A stretch of DNA of 60,235 bases. Origin: an uncultured Chloroflexota bacterium. Its GTDB lineage: Bacteria; Chloroflexota; Anaerolineae; Anaerolineales; Anaerolineaceae. A program made the position numbers and the translations under genes. The notes below the pieces were generated by a model that had not been told where the DNA came from, made no database searches, and was given only the letters and a program-made list of their open reading frames with translations. Positions 32,345 through 40,872 of this stretch are shown here, in pieces. The stretch's first letter is position 1. The number at the start of each line of letters is the position of its first letter. Location: the NCBI GenBank assembly GCA_902774215.1, contig CACYHU010000017.1, positions 1 through 60,235 of the forward strand. The letters are read 5' to 3'.

Positions 32345-34294
32345 TTATTTGAAATACAGGGTATTGAAGCCGAACTGCATCTGGAAGTTGAATTTATCTT
32401 CGTTCAGCATGGATTCCGGCCAGTTGCCGATACCGGAGCGAACCATATAATATTCACTCGGGGTCGTGCTGTAAGCAAGGAACCAGGTGTTGTCGATCAG
32501 GATCTGCATCATTTCAAGTTCCTTTTCATCGCGGTCAGTCAGTTCCGGGATCTGCAGCCATTCCTGATAAACCTCGTAGAGCTTGAGCAGGTCGCCATCA
32601 AGATCGAAGAATTCCGGATTGTAGGCTGATCCCCTGGTGTCATAGAAGCTGTACCAGGTCGCGGCCAGATTCAGCGGGATGAACTGCTTCGGGCGGGACT
32701 CGATCTTGTAGCCGCTGACTTCGTTCTCACCCCAGGCGGCATCCCAGCCTTCGTTGGAGTCGCAGATGGTGTTATAGTTATCTGCCTGATTCAGGTTCAT
32801 TTCGATACCGATGGCATCCCAGTACTGTTTCAGGACGGCATATTTTTCAGCTGTCGCCGCATCGGTCTTACCGCAGACAACGCTCAGGGAGACCTTATCA
32901 CCGGAGCCCGGGAAGTGGAACCAGCCGTCAGAGCCCATCACAAGGCCGCAGTCTTCCGCCAACAGTTTCTTTGCCGATTCAGGATCATATTCAGTATAGC
33001 GCAGCGCCCATTCTTCGTTATAGCCAAAGTTCGGATATTCCGGAGCGGCATTTGCCGGTTCGGTCAGTCCGTCGTACCACAGGTTTACGACCTGATCACG
33101 GTCAACACCTATAGAAAGGGCAATGCGGAAGCTCTTGTTGTTGACAAGATCACGCATTTCAAGATTCTTGTTTGTCAGGTTGAAGTAAAGCTGACCATCG
33201 CCCCAGTATGTGGAGGTCAGTTCATGACGTTCAACACCATCACCCATAGCATCTTCGATGGCAATAACATCTTTAATGTTCGCAACGATATAGTCCACAT
33301 CGGAATCGTTGGATTCCAGCATCAGGATGGCCTGGTCACTGTTGTTGACGATCAGGAAATCCATTTCATCAATATAAGGCAGCTGATTGCCTGCCGCGTC
33401 GACCTTCCAGTAGTACGGATTGCGGACCATCTTCACCAGCGGGTCGTTCTTTTCATTCATCGTGATATAAGCGGAAATTGTCGGCATTTGAGGATGATTC
33501 CAGAAATAGTAACCGGACTTACCGCAGGCTTTAACAGAATCCAGTTCCATACCGATTTCCATGAATTTTGCCATGACTTCTTCATCAGACAAACCGGTAT
33601 CCGGCCAAATCGGGTTTTCCATGTAATAGGATGATGGGACCTTGTCTTCCCAGAAATGCTTCGGAGCCCAGAACCATTTCAGGTCGCCGGTATCAACAAA
33701 GTTGGAACGGAACTGCGGCTGAGCAAAGGTCCATTTCACGGTATAATCATCGATCTTTTCAACTTCAGCCCAGACTTCTTCACCGTCAATGACCTGGAAC
33801 AGGGCAGCCCAGTATGCCAGACCATCATAATTGTTCTTATGGAGCATATAATACCAGAAGGTTATGTCATCAGCCGTGAAGGGTTCGCCGTCAGACCATC
33901 TCATTCCCTCGCGCAGGTGCATTGTCCATTCAGTCATATCTTCATTGGATTCGATGGACTTAAGCACGTTGTTGAAGGGAGCACCGGTGGTATCGAAGTC
34001 GACCGGGCGTTCCAGTGTCGTAGAACGGCAGAGTTCCCAGTTGCCGACCTTTGTGACCGCTTTGGTGAGCGTTCCGCCATAGGTACCGATGTCCAGCATA
34101 TCACCGTTTTTCAGGTTTGTAACGACAAAGACATCCTCAGGCTTGGGAAGACGTTCTTCCACCGGCGGCAGTTCACCGGCCGCGACCTTTTCAGCCAGCA
34201 TCGGTGCCTCTTTGAATTCAGTACCTTCAGCATGTACAGCAGCGATACTGAGTGTCAAAAGAGCAGTCAAAACGATTACTAAGACTTTTTTCAT
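32345..34294 (-). CDS. ABC solute-binding protein, family 5 (oligopeptide/oligosaccharide type)
   Basis: 649 residues, large for family 5 (PF00496). The signal peptide MKKVLVIVLTALLTLSIAAVHAEG ends in AxA and has no Cys. The typical signature MRWSDGEPFTADDITFWYYML lies near residue 135, followed by DYTVKWTFAQPQ, MVRNPYYWKVDAAGNQLPYID and FRIALSIGVDRDQVV. Long members of this family with LPYID-type segments often bind beta-glycan oligosaccharides rather than peptides. The LacI regulator next door supports a sugar ligand (inference). ATG 34294 has a GGAGGTTATAT site. Transcription starts from the operator-bearing promoter at 34333-34361. Confidence 0.92.
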   Translation of the reverse strand: MKKVLVIVLTALLTLSIAAVHAEGTEFKEAPMLAEKVAAGELPPVEERLPKPEDVFVVTNLKNGDMLDIGTYGGTLTKAVTKVGNWELCRSTTLERPVDFDTTGAPFNNVLKSIESNEDMTEWTMHLREGMRWSDGEPFTADDITFWYYMLHKNNYDGLAYWAALFQVIDGEEVWAEVEKIDDYTVKWTFAQPQFRSNFVDTGDLKWFWAPKHFWEDKVPSSYYMENPIWPDTGLSDEEVMAKFMEIGMELDSVKACGKSGYYFWNHPQMPTISAYITMNEKNDPLVKMVRNPYYWKVDAAGNQLPYIDEMDFLIVNNSDQAILMLESNDSDVDYIVANIKDVIAIEDAMGDGVERHELTSTYWGDGQLYFNLTNKNLEMRDLVNNKSFRIALSIGVDRDQVVNLWYDGLTEPANAAPEYPNFGYNEEWALRYTEYDPESAKKLLAEDCGLVMGSDGWFHFPGSGDKVSLSVVCGKTDAATAEKYAVLKQYWDAIGIEMNLNQADNYNTICDSNEGWDAAWGENEVSGYKIESRPKQFIPLNLAATWYSFYDTRGSAYNPEFFDLDGDLLKLYEVYQEWLQIPELTDRDEKELEMMQILIDNTWFLAYSTTPSEYYMVRSGIGNWPESMLNEDKFNFQMQFGFNTLYFK

Positions 34295-34332
34295 ATATAA
34301 CCTCCATTAATATTTTCAATCTGTCATACCGC

Positions 34333-34361
34333 ATTATAAGTTATGCAACCGGTTTCATCAA
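34333..34361 (-). promoter_or_regulatory. Promoter with LacI-type operator, upstream of opp operon
   Basis: On the minus strand TTGATG (34361-34356) and TATAAT (34338-34333) are 17 nt apart, and ATGCAACCGGTTTCAT (34343-34358) lies in the spacer. It differs from the perfect palindrome at 24741-24756 at one base. It is in the divergent region next to the LacI-family gene. Confidence 0.82.
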
Positions 34362-34504
34362 TGTTATGAATGTCAGTATTCAGATTCGGATTTCAGTTCT
34401 TTTACAAACGATCCCGCCTCTGAAAATACAAAAAAATATCACCCCTTTGGGAAAAAGATGGTATTAATAAATTCGACAGGAATTATTCGGAAGAGGACAG
34501 AATT

Positions 34505-35599
34505 ATGGCTAAACGGATGGTGGATATCGCAAAACTGGCGGGAGTGTCAAAAAGCACAGTCTCCCGGGCTTTTTCACGTCCGGAGATGCTTCAGAAGGAA
34601 ACACTGGACCGCATCATGGGGATCGCACGGATGTACGACTATCACCCGAACACCATGGCACAGGCGATCGCACGCCGGCATTTCAATCTTGTCGGCTTTC
34701 TTCTGCTTCATAAAAGCCGGCCCTTTTTTGAACACACATTTTACGGACCGGCGCTGGACGGGTTCATGGAACGGGCAAAAGCCCGCGGTTATCATGTTGT
34801 CCTGGGTGCGACGACCAGAAGAAACGATCACTTTGAGGAAGGGTTTATTAATGACAGTATTGACGGCGCACTTCTTTCCTCCCGTGCACCGGATCCTTTC
34901 ATCAAAGTCTTTCAAAGCCGCAATATCCCGGTCGTCCTGATCCAGAATGAAACAGGTTTGGAAAATGTCGGCATGGTCACGGATGATGATTACGGCGGGA
35001 TGACGAAGATCATGACCCATCTGATCAAAGAAAGAGGCTATGAAGACATTGCCTTTATCTCATGCCGCCTTTCCCACCCATGCTATATGCCGCGCTTTTT
35101 TGCCTATATTGACGCGCTGGAACAGAACGGTCTGCATCCCTTTGCAAATCCGGATCTGCCAAAATACGATCTCGAGGATTCCTACCCGCCGAACCCGTCC
35201 ATTTTATCCCGTTTTGGACGGCAGGGGCTGCAGCGGTTTGGCACGCCGATCATTGTCCCTTCAGCACATATAGATACCGCTGAAAAGACATTGCTGAAGC
35301 TGCTTCCCTTCCGAAAAATGCCCCGGGCAATCGTATGCGCGACGGATGATATCGCCATCGGAGTTTGCAGGGCGCTGAAGCAAAAGGGTTTCCGTGTTCC
35401 GCAGGATGTAGCTGTTACAGGTTACGACGATGTTGAAATGGCGTCCTTCTGCCACCCCTCACTGACAACGGTACATGTTGATCCCTACCATCTGGGCGCG
35501 GAGTCAATGGACCTGCTGTGCAGATATATAGAAGATCCGGGATATCCTTCAACACGCATCTGCCTCAAAAATGAACTGATCATCCGCGAAAGCAGCTGA
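34505..35599 (+). CDS. LacI-family transcriptional regulator
   Basis: 364 residues. The N-terminal LacI helix-turn-helix reads MVDIAKLAGVSKSTVSRAFSRPEMLQKETLDRI, with the hinge YDYHPNTMAQAIARR. The C-terminal periplasmic-binding-like sensor has VLIQNETGLENVGMVTDDDYGG, IVCATDDIAIGVCRALKQKGFRVPQDVAVTGYDDVEMA and HPSLTTVHVDPYHLG. GAGGACAG precedes ATG 34505. It is divergent from the Opp operon, and the palindrome between them is the natural target. The same palindrome upstream of the binding-protein A gene suggests it also controls the 24.6-kb ABC operon. Confidence 0.93.
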   Translation: MAKRMVDIAKLAGVSKSTVSRAFSRPEMLQKETLDRIMGIARMYDYHPNTMAQAIARRHFNLVGFLLLHKSRPFFEHTFYGPALDGFMERAKARGYHVVLGATTRRNDHFEEGFINDSIDGALLSSRAPDPFIKVFQSRNIPVVLIQNETGLENVGMVTDDDYGGMTKIMTHLIKERGYEDIAFISCRLSHPCYMPRFFAYIDALEQNGLHPFANPDLPKYDLEDSYPPNPSILSRFGRQGLQRFGTPIIVPSAHIDTAEKTLLKLLPFRKMPRAIVCATDDIAIGVCRALKQKGFRVPQDVAVTGYDDVEMASFCHPSLTTVHVDPYHLGAESMDLLCRYIEDPGYPSTRICLKNELIIRESS

Positions 35600-35716
35600 A
35601 CGGTCGGAAGTACCTGATCACAATGAGGCCGCTGATAAAACCATTGACAATTATTTCCGGCTATTGTAGAATAAAAATTGAAACTGACATGTTTTAAAGG
35701 AGATCATTCATGCCAT

Positions 35717-36382
35717 ATGATAATTCAGAAGAGAAATCTCATCATCTTTTTATTGGCAGTCCTGCTGACAGTTTTTATTGTGCCGTCATTTGCAGATGAC
35801 AACGAAATCGAATATGCTCCGGGACAGACAGTTATGACATTAGAAGAATACCTCGAAAAAAGCAGCGGGGAATGGTTCCTGACCGGCAAAAAGGAATATT
35901 CCGTTCAGGGAATGATGGTCTCAAAGGAAACATCCTTCCATAATGAACTGGAAGTGACTGATTACACCGTTACGGATGACGGCGTTACCGTCATTTTGAA
36001 GGGGACACTCGGTGAAATGTGGGCGTCAAAGCTTCCCAAAGTCATATCCACATATACCAAGACCGATGGCAGCAAGCTGAGTGAAAAAGACTTTGCGGAA
36101 AAGGATGTCTTTATTGACCTCAAAACAATTCCCTCGCCTGATACAAATTTCGCCATGTTTGTTCCGAAAACGATTTCCGTGACTGTTGAAACAGCCTGGG
36201 GAGATATCCTGCATACAAATCTCCCGAATGCGCCTCACGGAGACGGAGATTTTCTGGTCTGCCGTGTCGGAGAGGATAAGACGCCTGATCTTTCTGATGT
36301 CTGGGTCCTGAACGGTGTCCAATTTCCTGAAACCTACGATACGACACATATGAACGAAACGGTTGATACCTCCGCTGAGTAA
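35717..36382 (+). CDS. Secreted hypothetical protein
   Basis: I do not recognise the family. From ATG 35717 it has a signal peptide (KRNLIIFLLAVLLTVFIVPSFADD) and a mature part of about 195 residues rich in beta-strand patterns and acidic residues (TVTDDGVTVILKGTLGEMWASKLPKV, FIDLKTIPSPDTNFAMFVPKTISVTVETAWG). The GGAG site is spaced better for an out-of-frame ATG at 35710 than for this one, so either the start is unusual or a frameshift near the start exists. It stands alone between the LacI gene and the YfcE-like gene. Confidence 0.65.
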   Translation: MIIQKRNLIIFLLAVLLTVFIVPSFADDNEIEYAPGQTVMTLEEYLEKSSGEWFLTGKKEYSVQGMMVSKETSFHNELEVTDYTVTDDGVTVILKGTLGEMWASKLPKVISTYTKTDGSKLSEKDFAEKDVFIDLKTIPSPDTNFAMFVPKTISVTVETAWGDILHTNLPNAPHGDGDFLVCRVGEDKTPDLSDVWVLNGVQFPETYDTTHMNETVDTSAE

Positions 36383-36439
36383 CAGATATCGCGTGGCATT
36401 AAAAATCACAACAGAAACATCTTTACTCCGGAGATTTTT

Positions 36440-37090
36440 ATGAAACTTGGAATTATCTCTGATACACATGACCTTCTGCGTCCTGAAGTACTCTCAGCAC
36501 TTTCGGATGCTGATGCGATCCTTCATGCCGGTGATATCAGCAGTCAAAAGATCCTTGACCGGCTGCAGCTGACAGCCCCTGTATATGCTGTCAGGGGTAA
36601 CGCGGATAAGGAATGGGCGGAAGAAATGCCGTCCTTTCTTGATTTCGAATTAGAAGGTATTCGGATCTATATCACTCACAAGAAAAAAGACCTGCCCAAA
36701 GATCTGGGGCTTTATGATCTTGTTGTAACAGGACACAGCCACCAGTATTCGGAAACACAACAGGGAAAGACGCTGATGATCAATCCCGGCAGCTGCGGGC
36801 CGCGCAGATTTCATCAGAAAATCACCATGGCAGCGGCAATAATAGAGAAAGGCCGGATCAGTATGAAAAGGATCGACATTCCAAACAACGCCTCATCTTC
36901 CAAAATCGATCCTGCAGATATCAGATCACAAATTGAAATCGTCGTGAAAGAACTCGAAAAGGGACGGGGTAAAAACGATATTGCTGAAAAATACGGGATC
37001 GACCCGGCAATCGCGGAACAAATCGCACGGCTTTATCTTACCCACCCGGGTGTAACCACAGACGGGATCATGACAAAGATGGGACTATGA
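36440..37090 (+). CDS. YfcE/MJ0936-type metallophosphoesterase with C-terminal extension
   Basis: 216 residues. The catalytic core (1-155) carries the calcineurin-like motifs: KLGIISDTHDLLRPEV (DxH), HAGDISS (GD), AVRGNADKEW (GNxD), ITHKKKD, VVTGHSHQYSE (GHSH) and INPGSCGPRR. YfcE enzymes hydrolyse phosphodiesters with Mn2+. The last ~60 residues (ADIRSQIEIVVKELEKG...KYGIDPAIAEQIARLYLTHPGV) are an extra helical region that looks like a helix-turn-helix and is absent from E. coli YfcE. GGAGATTTTT precedes ATG 36440. A perfect terminator starts inside the stop codon. Confidence 0.9.
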   Translation: MKLGIISDTHDLLRPEVLSALSDADAILHAGDISSQKILDRLQLTAPVYAVRGNADKEWAEEMPSFLDFELEGIRIYITHKKKDLPKDLGLYDLVVTGHSHQYSETQQGKTLMINPGSCGPRRFHQKITMAAAIIEKGRISMKRIDIPNNASSSKIDPADIRSQIEIVVKELEKGRGKNDIAEKYGIDPAIAEQIARLYLTHPGVTTDGIMTKMGL

Positions 37091-37126
37091 AAGAAAACCC
37101 CGCGGAGCCCCGCGGGGTTTTCTTTC
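37089..37126. terminator. Strong bidirectional terminator
   Basis: GAAAGAAAACCCCGCGG pairs with CCGCGGGGTTTTCTTTC around a 4-nt loop. It starts within the stop codon of the YfcE-like gene and also faces the convergent sulfatase gene. Confidence 0.95.
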
Positions 37127-37159
37127 ACAAGGTACCGGGATCGGTATCCGCGGACAGCT

Positions 37160-38491
37160 TTATCGTGTCAGGCTGTAGTTGGCTGCGAACTCCCTGTTCC
37201 AGGTATCTTCGATCCCTTCCCGCCATGCCAGCACAGCGGATTTAAGCTCTTCACAAAGCCCGGGCATCTCTTCTGCGAGATTGACTTTCTCACCCGGATC
37301 CGTGCTGAGGTCAGAGAGGAAGACCGGAGCACGGGGACCTTCCGCTTCTGTCAGTCTGCCATTAAGAACAAGCTTGTAGTTTCCATACCTCACCGCGTTC
37401 TGTCCTTCCATTTCCCAGAAAAGATAATCATGCGTACAATCCGCATCATTCAGCAGCATGGGGAGGAGACTTTTGCCATCGATCCTGTATGCACCGGGGT
37501 CTCCACCGCATCCTTCCAGAATAGTCGGGAAAATGTCTGCTGCGATATGGGGCGTTTCAACAGTGCGCGGTTTGATCCTGCTTCCCCAGCAAAACAACGC
37601 CGGTACACGGATCCCGCCTTCAAAGAGGCTGAATTTATGTCCGGAGAATTTTCCGGTCGTTCCGCCGTAATAGGGATCTTCCGTACCATCAAGCCAATTC
37701 CGGCTTTCCCGTGACGGACCGTTGTCGCTCTGAAAATAAATCATCGTGTTGTCTGCAAGCCCGAGGTTTTCGAGTGTGTCTCTGATTTCTCCCACACCGT
37801 CATCAACTGCACTGATCATGGCAGCCATGATCCTTCTGTCCCATGGCAGATCAGGGAAGCGGTCCAGATACTTTTGCGGTGCATGCATCGGATAATGCGG
37901 CGCGTTATAAGATACAAACAAAAAAAACGGTTCGTCCTTATGTCTTTGGATGAAATCAACGGATTTTCTTGTGATCCTTTCGGTAAGATATTCACCGTTA
38001 GCGTAGACCTCATTTTCATTTTCCCACAGGTCATGGGTCGGGTTCGACCCGCCGTCAGCCATCCCGTAATAAAAAATATGGGAATAATAGTCCAGACAGC
38101 CGGCCATAAAACCGCTGAATTCATCAAATCCGTTGGCGTTTGGACGGCACTCCTCTTTCAGACCCAGATGCCACTTACCGCAGATGCCCGTCACATACCC
38201 CTCTTTTTTCAGAGCAGCTGCGATCGTAGGTACTTTTGGCGTCAGTCCGCTTGCCTTGCGATGTCCTGCCAGAATGGCTCTCACACCCGCGTTGCCGGGA
38301 TATCTTCCCGTGAGCAGCGCTGCTCTTGAAGGTGAACAGACCGGGGAAGCCGAATACATGGAGGTAAACCGGACCCCGCTTTCCGCAATCGCATCAAGAT
38401 TCGGCGTTTTGAGATCGGCTGATCCCATACAGCCTAAATCTCCGTATCCCTGATCGTCAGTCAGGATGACTATAACATTCGGCTTACCCAT
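37160..38491 (-). CDS. Cytoplasmic Cys-type sulfatase
   Basis: 443 residues from ATG 38491, which sits 5 nt after GGAG; an in-frame GTG lies two codons upstream. The sulfatase signature VCSPSRAALLTGR has Cys52 as the residue converted to formylglycine. Metal ligands are in ILTDDQGYGD (Asp11-12), FQSDNGPSRE (Asp-Asn) and the Lys/His region YGGTTGKFSGHKFSLFEGG. It has no signal peptide, so sulfated substrates must be imported or generated inside. The divergent gene encodes the matching maturase. Arylsulfatase and carbohydrate sulfatase are both possible. Confidence 0.92.
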   Translation of the reverse strand: MGKPNVIVILTDDQGYGDLGCMGSADLKTPNLDAIAESGVRFTSMYSASPVCSPSRAALLTGRYPGNAGVRAILAGHRKASGLTPKVPTIAAALKKEGYVTGICGKWHLGLKEECRPNANGFDEFSGFMAGCLDYYSHIFYYGMADGGSNPTHDLWENENEVYANGEYLTERITRKSVDFIQRHKDEPFFLFVSYNAPHYPMHAPQKYLDRFPDLPWDRRIMAAMISAVDDGVGEIRDTLENLGLADNTMIYFQSDNGPSRESRNWLDGTEDPYYGGTTGKFSGHKFSLFEGGIRVPALFCWGSRIKPRTVETPHIAADIFPTILEGCGGDPGAYRIDGKSLLPMLLNDADCTHDYLFWEMEGQNAVRYGNYKLVLNGRLTEAEGPRAPVFLSDLSTDPGEKVNLAEEMPGLCEELKSAVLAWREGIEDTWNREFAANYSLTR

Positions 38492-38560
38492 TTTCACTCC
38501 ACCATTTTCAATTTCTAATGAATACTGTTTCCCAATGTATTATACTTATTTCATAAAAAA

Positions 38561-39646
38561 ATGATGAAAAACCTGACTTTACTGATAAAACCTGCCGCGG
38601 GATTGTGCAATATAAATTGCACATACTGCTTTTACAAATCTGCCAGCCGGGCAAGGGATAATAATATCATGTCCCGGGAAACGGTCGATATGCTCATTCG
38701 GAGGATACGCGAATACGGAGCATCAGCCGTAAATATCCTGTTCCAGGGCGGTGAACCGACCCTTGCGGGGCTTGATTTTTTCCGTTGCTTCACAGACCGG
38801 GTCAGACAAAACCTTTCAGTACCGGTTTCGTACGGGATGCAGAGCAACGGGATCCTGATCAACAATGCGTGGGCAGAATTTTTCAGGGAGAATCACTTTC
38901 TCCTCGGAGTCTCACTGGATGGCGGACGCAGAACAACCGACCGTTACAGATTGGATAAAAACAGCCGCAGCGTCCTGCCTCAGATCCTGAACGGTATTTC
39001 AGCACTCAGAAAATCCGGTGTGGATTTTAACATTCTGTCAGTGATCGATGATAAAAACGCCATGGATATTGAAAACACCTGGCAATATTTCAAGAAGCAT
39101 GATTTCAGATTTTTGCAGTTCATTCCTTTAGTTGATGAAGGGATGGGCATTTCTCTTTCCGCTGATATTTATGCTTTTTTCCTTAAACGCTGCTTTGATC
39201 TCTGGTATGAGGATTGGAAAAAGGGCTGCTATATTTCGGTACGTCATATCGATAACTATATCCGGATATTAATGGGTGAACAGCCGGAAAACTGCGCAAT
39301 GTGCGGCGTGTGCGGCAGCTATTTTGTTCTGGAGGCAAACGGTGACCTTTTTCCCTGTGATTTTTACTGCACGGAAGAAAGACGCATCGGCAATATTTAT
39401 GACGATGATCCCTTTGCGCAAAATGAAAAACAAAGGTCGTTCATTTCACTTTCAATGATCATTCATGAGCATTGCCGAACCTGCCAGTGGTACGCGCTTT
39501 GCCGCGGCGGATGTCTCAGAGACAGATCTCAGAACTTTACAAAAAACCGCTATTGCGATGCCTATAAAACTTTTTTCGATCATGCAGCGGAGAGAATGTC
39601 TCAAATCGCAAAACAATTGGTCAGTGAGGAAACTTTTCAGCATTGA
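38561..39646 (+). CDS. Anaerobic sulfatase maturase (radical SAM/SPASM)
   Basis: 361 residues. The radical-SAM cluster motif CNINCTYCFYKS (CxxxCxxC) is near residue 17, followed by ILFQGGEPTLAG (GGEP). C-terminal SPASM/auxiliary cluster cysteines lie in NCAMCGVCGSYFVLEANGDLFPCDFYC and EHCRTCQWYALCRGGCLRDR. This is the anSME family, which oxidises the active-site Cys or Ser of sulfatases to formylglycine without oxygen. It is divergent from the sulfatase at 37160. No ribosome binding site is visible in the A-rich leader; TATACT lies 14 nt before the ATG, so the transcript leader is short. Confidence 0.93.
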   Translation: MMKNLTLLIKPAAGLCNINCTYCFYKSASRARDNNIMSRETVDMLIRRIREYGASAVNILFQGGEPTLAGLDFFRCFTDRVRQNLSVPVSYGMQSNGILINNAWAEFFRENHFLLGVSLDGGRRTTDRYRLDKNSRSVLPQILNGISALRKSGVDFNILSVIDDKNAMDIENTWQYFKKHDFRFLQFIPLVDEGMGISLSADIYAFFLKRCFDLWYEDWKKGCYISVRHIDNYIRILMGEQPENCAMCGVCGSYFVLEANGDLFPCDFYCTEERRIGNIYDDDPFAQNEKQRSFISLSMIIHEHCRTCQWYALCRGGCLRDRSQNFTKNRYCDAYKTFFDHAAERMSQIAKQLVSEETFQH

Positions 39647-39693
39647 TCATCGTCAAAGTGAATATGACGCAAGTCATTAGAAAGGAAATAAAT

Positions 39694-40395
39694 ATGAAAA
39701 AACTGTTTTTATTAATCATTGCCCTGATCATGCTCGCGGCAGCTGCTTCAGTTTCAGCTGAAACGAAGATCACAGTCAACGGTACCGGTGAGATAAAGGT
39801 CAGTGCGGACACCGCCGTTATCTCCCTGGGAGTCAATGCACGCAACAAGGATGTGCTGGAAGCGCAGAAAAAGGTCAATGAATCCATCTCCGCGATCCGC
39901 AAAGCGTTGATCGTGCAGGGCGTGAAGGAAGAAAATATCACCACTGAATTTATTAACATCTATGCCCTGTATGACTATCAGAACGACCAGGAGAGTCTTG
40001 CCGCATATGACGCGAGCTCCACACTTGCCATCAGGGTCACAGATATGGAAAGTGTCGGCTCCCTGATAGATGCTGCGTTTGCGGCCGGAGCCAATACACT
40101 GAACGGGATATCCTTTTCCGCATCAGACACAGAAGATGCAAAAAAAGAGGCTCTGAAAATTGCCGTTGAAGATGCAAAAAATAAAGCGGAAGTAATGGCT
40201 GAAGCATCCGGGTTGGAAATCACCGGAATAGAACTCATATCAGAAGGCAGCGTGAACAGCTATGATAACAGCATCGGGAACGTCTATGCAAAAAGAGCGG
40301 ATTTCATTGAAAGCGCAGCAGACACGGGTACAGTTGTACAGGCCGCAAAACTGATTGTCAATGCGACAGTGAGTGTTATCTTTACTGCCGAGTAA
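39694..40395 (+). CDS. Secreted SIMPL-domain (DUF541) protein
   Basis: 233 residues from ATG 39694 (AAAGGAAATAAAT site). A signal peptide (KKLFLLIIALIMLAAAASVSAET) precedes a SIMPL domain (PF04402): ITVNGTGEIKVSADTAVISLGVNARNKDVLEAQKKVNESISAI, VKEENITTEFINIYALYDY, LAIRVTDMESVGSLIDAAFAAGANTLNGISFSASD and a C-terminal KLIVNATVSVIF. Bacterial relatives are periplasmic or secreted oligomers (BP26/OMP28, YggE) linked to stress protection. It follows the maturase gene by 47 nt and is followed by a terminator. Confidence 0.92.
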   Translation: MKKLFLLIIALIMLAAAASVSAETKITVNGTGEIKVSADTAVISLGVNARNKDVLEAQKKVNESISAIRKALIVQGVKEENITTEFINIYALYDYQNDQESLAAYDASSTLAIRVTDMESVGSLIDAAFAAGANTLNGISFSASDTEDAKKEALKIAVEDAKNKAEVMAEASGLEITGIELISEGSVNSYDNSIGNVYAKRADFIESAADTGTVVQAAKLIVNATVSVIFTAE

Positions 40396-40472
40396 ATGAT
40401 CTGATATTACGATTTGCGGGCTGATGATGCCCGTGCGAAAACGTACTCAAAAGCAAATAAATATGTATACGG

Positions 40473-40513
40473 GGCTGTCGCACAACTTCTTTCAGGTGTA
40501 CGACAGCCTTTTT
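40473..40513 (+). terminator. Terminator downstream of the SIMPL gene
   Basis: GGCTGTCG (40473-40480) pairs with CGACAGCC (40501-40508), with CAC/GTG extending the stem, and TTTTT follows. Confidence 0.75.
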
Positions 40514-40732
40514 CAGAAATACCATCAAAAGCAAATGCTCCTCAATAGCGGGCGGTGCCGGCAGGAGAACTTCCCGCACCATGGAGATATTGCCGGGGCC
40601 GGTCGGGCTGACCTTCAGTCACCCGCCGGCTTTGGCGCCTTCAAATATCGCGAAACGGCGCATCTTTTGTTTTGGGGAATCATCTGAATAATCGTATCAT
40701 CAACGGAGTGATTCAGCAGCTTATACAGGGGT

Positions 40733-40775
40733 GTCGGGGAACACGCGTGAGCTTGCTCAGCGCGTGTTCCCCGAC
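40733..40775. repeat. Long hairpin
   Basis: GTCGGGGAACACGCG and CGCGTGTTCCCCGAC form a perfect 15-bp stem, continued by TGAGC/GCTCA around a TT loop with one bulged G. No T-run follows, so it is not a classic terminator. Confidence 0.7.
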
Positions 40776-40872
40776 TGAATTAACCGGGACGCGCCTGCGA
40801 AGCACTCCCTCCCGATGGCTTTTCAAATTTATAATTTGCGGCAGTCCCATTTTTCTTCCGGTTCCGGATTTC

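Larger units (their letters stand above)
40471..40848. repeat. Possible MITE or IS remnant with imperfect terminal inverted repeats
   Basis: The left end GGGGCTGTCGCACA (40471-40484) matches the reverse complement of the right end (GGGACTGCCGCAAA on the minus strand from 40848) at 11 of 14 positions. A related GGGGCTGCCGCACA occurs at 54445. The 378-bp interior is GC-rich and without a coding sequence. The left end also forms a terminator, so chance resemblance is possible. Confidence 0.35.
40396..40872. other. Gene-free region with hairpins and a MITE-like element
   Basis: It contains a terminator (40473-40513), a long perfect-stem hairpin (40733-40775) and inverted terminal-like ends (40471 and 40848). 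Short reading frames here look non-coding. Confidence 0.5.

Noticed and set aside
35710..35801. Alternative start ATG 35710 with the better spaced ribosome binding site
   Set aside because: That frame stops after about 30 codons and lacks a signal peptide, whereas the chosen frame encodes a full secreted protein.
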